A stretch of DNA of 6,480 bases from a bacterium (GTDB taxonomy: Bacteria; Patescibacteriota; Gracilibacteria; UBA1369; LOWO2-01-FULL-3): the NCBI GenBank assembly GCA_027622635.1, contig JAQBYK010000068.1:1-6480 (forward strand), in the 5' to 3' direction. Of the stretch, positions 1 to 4,119 are shown piece by piece; the stretch's first letter is position 1; the number at the start of each line of letters is the position of its first letter. The position numbers and the translations under genes were made by a program. Below the pieces are notes generated by a model. The model did no database searches, was not told the origin of the DNA, and saw nothing but the letters and a program-made list of their open reading frames with translations.

Positions 1-144
1 GTCGGAACTGTATTAAAGTCAAATTTCGACCCAGGTATACCATGTCATCGGGTGATTCGTTCAGATGGGAAAACAGGCGGCTATAATAGAGGAGCAGATA
101 GAAAAGTGGAGCTTCTAAGGCAGGAGCATGGTCTTGACGAATAA
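1..144 (+). CDS. ogt: Methylated-DNA--[protein]-cysteine S-methyltransferase (O6-alkylguanine-DNA alkyltransferase), C-terminal part, 5' end outside window
   Basis: This is a suicide DNA-repair protein that moves the alkyl group from O6-alkylguanine to its own cysteine. Frame 1 is open from base 1 to the TAA at 142-144, giving 47 residues. They contain IPCHRVIRSDG (fragment residues 13-23), the family's active-site motif, with the acceptor Cys at fragment residue 15. TGGYNRGADRKVELL follows (residues 25-39), matching the conserved GGY and the closing Lys/Leu-rich helix of Ogt, Ada and MGMT. Cys rather than Trp in P-C/W-HR-V argues against a non-catalytic alkyltransferase-like (ATL) protein. 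The DNA-binding helix-turn-helix and the N-terminus lie to the left of the window, so a stand-alone Ogt cannot be told from an Ada fusion; the symbol is the simplest choice. The family assignment is secure. Its own 3' end seems to be repeated just downstream. Confidence 0.92.
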   Translation, partial: VGTVLKSNFDPGIPCHRVIRSDGKTGGYNRGADRKVELLRQEHGLDE

Positions 145-203
145 CAAAAACAGGCTACAATAACGGAACTGCAAGGCTCATTAAAATAAAAGAAACAAGC
201 TAA
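138..203 (+). pseudogene. Possible decayed duplicate of the alkyltransferase gene 3' end
   Basis: Directly after the alkyltransferase stop, in a different frame, bases 147-203 read KTGYNNGTARLIKIKETS and then TAA. This resembles the end of the gene just finished (KTGGYNRGADRKVELL). At DNA level 70-93 and 147-167 share AAAACAGGC, a TAY-AAT pair and GGA, about 18 of 21 bases once a GGC codon is gapped. The stretch has no start codon and is closed upstream by TGA at 135-137, so it cannot be a gene by itself. The likeliest explanation is a relic of a tandem duplication, or of recombination with a related gene. Similarity over so short a length could be chance. Confidence 0.4.
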
Positions 204-732
204 TTTGTTGTTTTTGTATACAGAGGGATTTAGGTCACCAAAGGTATCGGATGCAGCAATATTGGCTTGTTGCGGAGATACCATTACGTGGTGCATTTTG
301 TTTAATTTTTTGCTCGGGCTTCGTGCCGGAGCGGAGTAATCCATCATGACTCTTTTTCTTTGCGGCTGGGGCTCGAAAGGCCCGTCAATCAACCCCAAGC
401 TCGCCGCCATCTACTACATCTTCGTCTTCAGCATGATCCTCTATGTTCTCTTCTTCTCCGACAAGTAGGCCGAAGTTGTGGAGACTGGCACTGCCGAATC
501 ATTCATGATTCACGCATCCAAAGCTGAAGAGGGACATGGGCAAGAACAGAATTCTGAAGATGGAAGATGGATGTGGGACTGGCACCCAGTAGGACAACCT
601 TCAACATCGGCATAGAAGATGATCAAGTTCGGGTCATCACGAAGCGAATCTGCTACACCTCAAGGAGACTATCAACCAAACTTTGATCACCACCACTGAT
701 AACCCCTGAACACCACACCGTAACAAGTCAGC
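204..732. other. Region without a recognisable gene, except a possible small ORF at 346-468
   Basis: I see no RNA gene, IS end or CRISPR repeat here. Visible structure: a weak A/T stem (AACAA 194-198 with TTGTT 205-209) followed by GTTTTTG, which could be a poor terminator for the alkyltransferase gene; an imperfect hairpin at 312-332 (GCTCGGGC, loop TTCGT, GCCGGAGC, one G-G mismatch); and a perfect 6-bp inverted repeat GAATCA-TTCA-TGATTC at 496-511. From 469 to 732 no reading frame shows a family I know. The sequence is more GC-rich than the his genes and may hold remnants of an unidentified gene. Confidence 0.6.
346..468 (+). CDS. Possible small single-pass membrane protein, 40 aa
   Basis: ATG at 346 opens a 40-codon frame ending in TAG at 466-468. 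An in-frame TAA at 337-339 fixes this as the first possible start. GGAG/CGGAG at 328-336 lies about 9 nt upstream and could serve as a ribosome binding site. The product has a short polar head (MTLFLCGWGSKGPSINPK) and one hydrophobic segment at residues 19-37, ending in SDK. About 31 of 39 codons after the start end in G or C, much more than in the neighbouring his genes, which hints at real coding or a different origin. The layout of a GP-x-I-x-PK motif before a terminal helix faintly recalls archaeal Sec61-beta, but that likeness is too weak for a name. The same frame stays free of TAA and TGA, through two TAGs, until 697. Confidence 0.4.
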   Translation: MTLFLCGWGSKGPSINPKLAAIYYIFVFSMILYVLFFSDK

Positions 733-757
733 GCCGGAGGAATAAAAACCCTCCGGC
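733..757 (-). terminator. GC-rich hairpin, probable terminator of the HNH gene
   Basis: GCCGGAGG (733-740) pairs perfectly with CCTCCGGC (750-757) around a 9-nt A-rich loop. It lies 14 bases beyond the HNH gene's stop codon on that gene's transcript, where a terminator is expected. Neither strand has a proper U-run after the stem (plus strand: CTTGAC; minus strand: GCTGAC), so it may instead be an mRNA-stabilising end structure or act bidirectionally. Confidence 0.5.
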
Positions 758-771
758 CTTGACATGCACAA

Positions 772-1854
772 CTAATATCCGACAATTGAACTTTTCTTAA
801 AAGCCCGAACTTTTTTATCAATATTCGAAAGCTTCACATGATCACGAAAATACCACTTCCATGGAGGATCATGCTCGTTTGCGATAAATCCATCGTGAAT
901 AGAATCGTGGTGTACTTTACAAAGAGGTACAATATAATCAGGATCGTGATTTTTGCAAATTGCATATCTCTTTTGATGGTGAAAATGTGTCCATGGTCTT
1001 TCGCAACCTGCAAACGGACAAGTATCACCATACCTAACTCTAATCAACCTTTGTACATCAATCGGGATAGCCCTGGTTTTTGCTTCTTTTCCTTTCTTTT
1101 GAGCACAGTCGGCACAAATCATCAAAGTTATTTTGTTCTCCTGAGATCCGCCATTATCAGCGCACCAATATTTAAAGACTTTATTCCACGTAAGAATCTC
1201 TTTCCTCTGCTTTTCAAGGATTTGCTTCACAGTTCGAAGTTTTCTCATCACAACAATACTCAAGCGAAAATTATAAGTACTATGAATTTGCCTATACAAT
1301 AGGTCATTATTCAAAGTTGGAATTGGGGACTCTAATACTTCTCTCACGTGAGAAGTAGGCACTCTTTTGCCCTTAACATAGCCCTCCAGCGCCCTGGTGG
1401 ATATATTAGGCAACATTTCAGCCAATTCTGCATCATTCTTCAAAGTTGCAATTCCGGAAACTTTTTCAAGCTTACTCCACCCCTCTTTACCAGATTCAAA
1501 CAAACGCAACAAAGCAGGCTTGTCTTGTAATTTATGGCCTAGTCTAAGAACCTTATCCACAGTCATCTCATTCATACCGGCAACCATCTTTGCATAATGA
1601 TGAATAGAAGCAAATCCACTACTTTTAAACAATTTTCTACGAAAAATTTCAGGTAACAGACCTGCAAATTGCCTTAACCAATTTTTTGCATTGCCACCGT
1701 ATCGAGATGCCAAATTCAAAAGATCCTTATCAGAAAGAGATGAAGGGCTAATCCGTACAAGTTTAGCACTCAAGGATGAAGGGCTAATCTGCCTATGCTC
1801 CGGGACCAAACTCAGTTTATTATTTTTCATGTTCAAACCATACACAGCAAACAT
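772..1854 (-). CDS. HNH endonuclease-like protein (DUF222 / 13E12-repeat type)
   Basis: This 360-residue soluble protein has the layout of DUF222-type HNH proteins. A helical N-terminal and middle region (about residues 75-160, including GFASIHHYAKMVAGMNEMTV and LPNISTRALEGYVK) is followed by RAIPIDVQRL at 261-270 and a C-terminal HNH module. That module has a C-x4-C pair (C279, C284), HH at 292-293, LCKVHH at 311-316 and H320, fitting a zinc-stabilised beta-beta-alpha-metal fold. A further CADC pair sits at 247-250. At the place where family members usually have DN-L before LC, this protein reads DPDYIVPLC, so Tyr307 replaces the usual Asn. Residues 23-29 and 35-41 repeat ISPSSLS. The gene stands alone, divergent from the exporter genes, and ends in TAG just before a hairpin. 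ATG at 1854 gives the longest product; ATG at 1830 is an alternative, and neither has a Shine-Dalgarno. Substrate and role are unknown; such proteins are often multicopy and are suspected to be mobile. Confidence 0.8.
   Translation of the reverse strand: MFAVYGLNMKNNKLSLVPEHRQISPSSLSAKLVRISPSSLSDKDLLNLASRYGGNAKNWLRQFAGLLPEIFRRKLFKSSGFASIHHYAKMVAGMNEMTVDKVLRLGHKLQDKPALLRLFESGKEGWSKLEKVSGIATLKNDAELAEMLPNISTRALEGYVKGKRVPTSHVREVLESPIPTLNNDLLYRQIHSTYNFRLSIVVMRKLRTVKQILEKQRKEILTWNKVFKYWCADNGGSQENKITLMICADCAQKKGKEAKTRAIPIDVQRLIRVRYGDTCPFAGCERPWTHFHHQKRYAICKNHDPDYIVPLCKVHHDSIHDGFIANEHDPPWKWYFRDHVKLSNIDKKVRAFKKSSIVGY
1739..1789 (-). repeat. 15-bp direct repeat inside the HNH gene, 36-bp period
   Basis: GATGAAGGGCTAATC occurs exactly at 1739-1753 and 1775-1789, offset 36 bp (12 codons). 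It encodes the doubled ISPSSLS peptide near the N-terminus of the HNH protein. The offset keeps the frame, so this looks like a small in-frame tandem duplication whose intervening bases have since diverged. Confidence 0.85.
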
Positions 1855-1911
1855 TAAATTTTTCTAAATTTTTTGTTAAATTTCTGGATGGAGAAACAAA
1901 ACCTTTCAGCT

Positions 1912-1939
1912 TTGGCCATACTCACTTGACCATACTCAC
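1912..1939. repeat. 14-bp tandem repeat in the divergent promoter region
   Basis: TTGGCCATACTCAC (1912-1925) is followed directly by TTGACCATACTCAC (1926-1939), two copies in tandem with one mismatch. They lie in the 108-bp spacer between the divergent HNH and ABC transporter genes, next to a very AT-rich stretch (1855-1883) with three TAAATTT copies. Tandem sites here could be regulator half-sites, or simply a slippage duplication; the second copy begins with a good -35-like TTGACC. Confidence 0.8.
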
Positions 1940-1962
1940 CAACTCCATCTAAACTTGCATCC
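1926..1962 (+). promoter_or_regulatory. Candidate promoter of the exporter operon, possibly giving a leaderless mRNA
   Basis: TTGACC (1926-1931) resembles a -35 element. After 16 bases comes TCTAAA (1948-1953), a 4-of-6 match to TATAAT. Transcription would then begin at about 1960-1962, right at the ATG at 1963. No Shine-Dalgarno precedes that ATG, which agrees with a leaderless transcript. The -10 match is weak and this is a prediction only. Confidence 0.3.
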
Positions 1963-1968
1963 ATGCAA
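1955..1968. promoter_or_regulatory. Palindrome spanning the ABC ATPase start codon
   Basis: TTGCAT (1955-1960), CC, ATGCAA (1963-1968) form a 14-bp inverted repeat whose right arm contains the ATG start codon. In DNA it could be an operator. In an RNA that includes it, a 5-bp stem with loop UCCA would cover part of the start codon. The palindrome is directly visible; its function is inferred. Confidence 0.4.
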
Positions 1969-2757
1969 AGCGCAATAAAAGTAGAAAATCTACATAAAAC
2001 ATACGCCCCAAACGGCGGTAACAAAGGTACTCACGCACTCCGAGGGCTTGATCTCGACATCAAAAAAGGAGAATTCTTCGCGCTTCTCGGTCCAAACGGA
2101 TCAGGGAAAACTACATTCATAAACATTCTCGCCGGGCCAACCCTCAAATCCAAGGGCAAAGTGGAAATCCTTGGTAGCGACATTGACACTCATCGGGTCA
2201 AAACAAAATTCTTGCTTGGTGTAGTTCCACAGGAAATAAGTTTTGATTCATTCTTCACGGTTAACGAAATCCTGGAGCTCCAGTCCGGATATTACGGTAT
2301 TAGAAACAACGGAAAACATATAGATGAAATCCTTTCAAAACTTGGACTTAAGGAAAAGAAATTCACAAATAGCCGCGCATTATCTGGAGGAATGAAGCGC
2401 AGATTGCTCATCGCCAAAGCGCTTATACACAAGCCGGAAGTGCTCATATTAGACGAACCTACAGCAGGTGTAGACGTTGAGCTCAGGAGAAGCATGTGGA
2501 AATATATGAAGCAATTAAATGAGGAAGGTCTAACAATTCTTCTCACTACACACTATCTCGAAGAGGCGGAGCAACTTTGCAGCCGCACCGCAATTATTCA
2601 TAATGGGAAACTTGTAGCTTTAGATAAAACCTCGGAATTAACAAAGGAGAAAACACTGGAAGACGTGTTTGTTGAGCTTACTTATGAAAGCGATACAGGT
2701 TCCGGAACAACGACCGACACAAAACCGATTTCACCTAACAAGCGCGCCAATGGCTAA
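1963..2757 (+). CDS. ABC transporter ATP-binding protein, YadG-like
   Basis: This is the ATPase subunit of an ABC-2 type exporter, powering the membrane protein encoded next to it from the cytoplasmic side. All nucleotide-binding elements are present in its 264 residues: Walker A GPNGSGKTT (43-51), Q-loop Gln90 in VVPQE, signature LSGGMKRRL (140-148), Walker B LILDEP (161-166) with catalytic Glu165, D-loop AGVD (168-171) and switch His197 in TTHYLEEAE. Stretches such as SGGMKRRL, LILDEPTAGVD, ELRRSMW and LTTHYLEEAE match E. coli YadG as I remember it. The protein is about 45 residues shorter than YadG (about 308): the C-terminal subdomain between ALDKTSELTKE (219-229) and TLEDVFVEL (231-239) is nearly gone, and a Thr/Ser-rich tail follows. 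ATG at 1963 is the only sensible start; no Shine-Dalgarno is seen. The substrate is unknown. Confidence 0.93.
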   Translation: MQSAIKVENLHKTYAPNGGNKGTHALRGLDLDIKKGEFFALLGPNGSGKTTFINILAGPTLKSKGKVEILGSDIDTHRVKTKFLLGVVPQEISFDSFFTVNEILELQSGYYGIRNNGKHIDEILSKLGLKEKKFTNSRALSGGMKRRLLIAKALIHKPEVLILDEPTAGVDVELRRSMWKYMKQLNEEGLTILLTTHYLEEAEQLCSRTAIIHNGKLVALDKTSELTKEKTLEDVFVELTYESDTGSGTTTDTKPISPNKRANG

Positions 2758-3514
2758 TCCACTGGGAACATACACTCTCTTCAAAAGAGAAACGAAAAGA
2801 TTTATGAAGGTCTATATGCAGACAATCATTGCACCGGTGGTGAGTAATTTACTTTATTTTGCAGTTTTTGGACTCTCTCTTCGTAAAGCAATCCCGTCTA
2901 TAGAGGGTGTAAGCTATCTGGCATTCCTAGCGCCCGGCCTGATAGTTCTGGGAATGGTCAACAACGCTTTCCAAAATCCTTCTTCCTCTATAATCATAAT
3001 GAAATTTCAGGGCTTGATTGACGACCTTATGACGATTCCGCTTAAAAGAATAGAGTTGCTTATAGCATTCGTAGGATCCGCGGTTCTAAGAGCAATGCTT
3101 ATAGGTTTCATGACTTACCTAACCGCAATTTATTTTGTTGATTTCAGCTACGCATCTATCTCAATTATAATTTTATCAACCATCTTGATATCATTTTTTT
3201 TCTCCTTTCTTGGACTATTTGTGGGGATCTGGGCAAACGAATTTGAGAGAATAGACTTCCTTCAAAATTTTGTAATGCTGCCACTGATATTTCTTGGCGG
3301 AGTCTTTTATCCAATTTCAGACCTTCCACCACTATTCTTAAAAATTTCTATGTTCAATCCGGTAGTCCACATGATCAACCTGGTAAGATATGGATTTACA
3401 GGAATAAGTGAAGTCTCGCTTATAACAAGCTTCGCAGTACTCGGATCTTTTACTCTTGTCATGGGGCTGGCGACATATATTGCTCTGAGGAAAGGATGGA
3501 AGCTTCAAACCTAA
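2750..3514 (+). CDS. ABC-2 type transporter permease, YadH-like
   Basis: This is the transmembrane subunit paired with the upstream ATPase. Its 254 residues form six likely membrane helices at about 24-44, 57-77, 103-129, 135-161, 170-190 and 222-245. The pre-helix RFMKVYMQTIIAPV (17-30), the APGLIVLGMVNNA segment (61-73), FLGGVFYPISDLPP (181-194) and NPVVHMINLVRYGF (203-216) follow the YadH/NodJ ABC-2 pattern closely. The start chosen is ATG at 2750, which overlaps the ATPase stop by 8 nt and puts the N-terminus where YadH begins. A TTG at 2669 in the same frame would add 27 residues lacking membrane character, running inside the ATPase gene, so it is less likely. There is no clear Shine-Dalgarno, so translation is probably coupled. 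The TAA stop overlaps the convergent hisIE stop. The family is clear; the exported substrate cannot be inferred. Confidence 0.92.
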   Translation: MANPLGTYTLFKRETKRFMKVYMQTIIAPVVSNLLYFAVFGLSLRKAIPSIEGVSYLAFLAPGLIVLGMVNNAFQNPSSSIIIMKFQGLIDDLMTIPLKRIELLIAFVGSAVLRAMLIGFMTYLTAIYFVDFSYASISIIILSTILISFFFSFLGLFVGIWANEFERIDFLQNFVMLPLIFLGGVFYPISDLPPLFLKISMFNPVVHMINLVRYGFTGISEVSLITSFAVLGSFTLVMGLATYIALRKGWKLQT

Positions 3515-4119
3515 TGTGAAGAGGACGAAGTCCTCCGACCATTGCGCCTCTCTAGTTCCTCCTCAATTTCTTCCACGGCAACACCCTCATTCACCAACAA
3601 AACAAACAGGTGATACATCAGATCGCAGGACTCTTCAATCAATCGAGCCTTTCCCTCACCGCGAGCGGCAACCACAACCTCAGCAGATTCTTCATCAATT
3701 TTGGCCAGGATTGACTCAATACCACCTTCAAAAAGAGAAGTAGTGTAAGAATTTTTAGGCTTCATTTTTTTTCGCTGATTTATAAGAGAAAATAGTGCCT
3801 TAATCCCAAATTTTCCTTCACCAAAACAAGTCTTAGATCCCTTGTGACAGGTTGGCCCTTGTGGATTTACTTTTATAAGCAAAGTATCTTCATCACAATC
3901 TCTGTTAATAGAAACAACTTCTAAAAAGTTCCCGGAAGTCTCCCCTTTTTTCCAAAGGTGTTTTTTCGTCCTACTATAGAAAGTGACAACTTTTTCGCGC
4001 ATGGTGATCCCAAGCGCTTCTTCATTCATAAAACCCAGCATCAAAACTTCATCACTATTAAAGTCCTGAATTATCACAGGAATCAGTCCGCCTATTTTTT
4101 CAAAATCTAATTTGTTCAT
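3511..4119 (-). CDS. hisIE: Bifunctional phosphoribosyl-AMP cyclohydrolase / phosphoribosyl-ATP pyrophosphatase
   Basis: This cytoplasmic enzyme performs steps 2 and 3 of histidine synthesis: the HisE half cleaves PR-ATP to PR-AMP and the HisI half opens the adenine ring to give ProFAR. The HisI domain (about residues 1-105) shows VLMLGFMNEEAL (25-36), VTFYSRTKKHLWKKGETSGN (45-64) and the metal-site residues D74, D76 and D78. The zinc ligands C75, C91 and C98 have the 16- and 7-residue spacing of characterised HisI. The HisE domain (about 106-190) has the MazG-like helices with EESAE (143-147) and EESCD (162-166). A Ser-rich tail, RRTSSSSH, ends at TAG. At 202 residues it is the usual size for a HisIE fusion. 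ATG at 4119 overlaps the hisAF stop by 4 nt with no Shine-Dalgarno, indicating coupled translation. It is the last gene of the his operon seen here. Confidence 0.95.
   Translation of the reverse strand: MNKLDFEKIGGLIPVIIQDFNSDEVLMLGFMNEEALGITMREKVVTFYSRTKKHLWKKGETSGNFLEVVSINRDCDEDTLLIKVNPQGPTCHKGSKTCFGEGKFGIKALFSLINQRKKMKPKNSYTTSLFEGGIESILAKIDEESAEVVVAARGEGKARLIEESCDLMYHLFVLLVNEGVAVEEIEEELERRNGRRTSSSSH
3521..3535. other. Hairpin at the convergent gene ends
   Basis: GAGGAC (3521-3526), GAA, GTCCTC (3530-3535) form a perfect 6-bp stem with a 3-nt loop, readable on both strands. It sits 7 bases after the permease stop and inside the last codons of hisIE. Neither strand has a U-run after it, so a classical terminator is doubtful, but it is the only stem I see between the two convergent operons. 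Confidence 0.35.

Noticed and set aside
312..332. Hairpin GCTCGGGC-TTCGT-GCCGGAGC as an intrinsic terminator
   Set aside because: The T-run precedes it on the plus strand, so neither strand has U's after the stem, and it has a central G-G mismatch.
81..410. 109-codon minus-strand frame opposite the alkyltransferase end and the small membrane ORF
   Set aside because: It overlaps the secure alkyltransferase coding end antisense, begins directly after a stop codon, has no recognisable motif, and its Cys/Phe-rich tail looks like shadow translation.
567..686. 39-codon plus-strand frame starting MDVGLAPSRTTFNIGIED
   Set aside because: It has no plausible ribosome binding site spacing, no known motif and a length expected by chance; it also competes with another open frame over the same bases.
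838..1302. 154-codon plus-strand frame opposite the HNH gene
   Set aside because: The minus strand here carries the conserved HNH motifs; the plus-strand product is low-complexity and Ser/Ile/Phe-rich, typical of antisense shadow.
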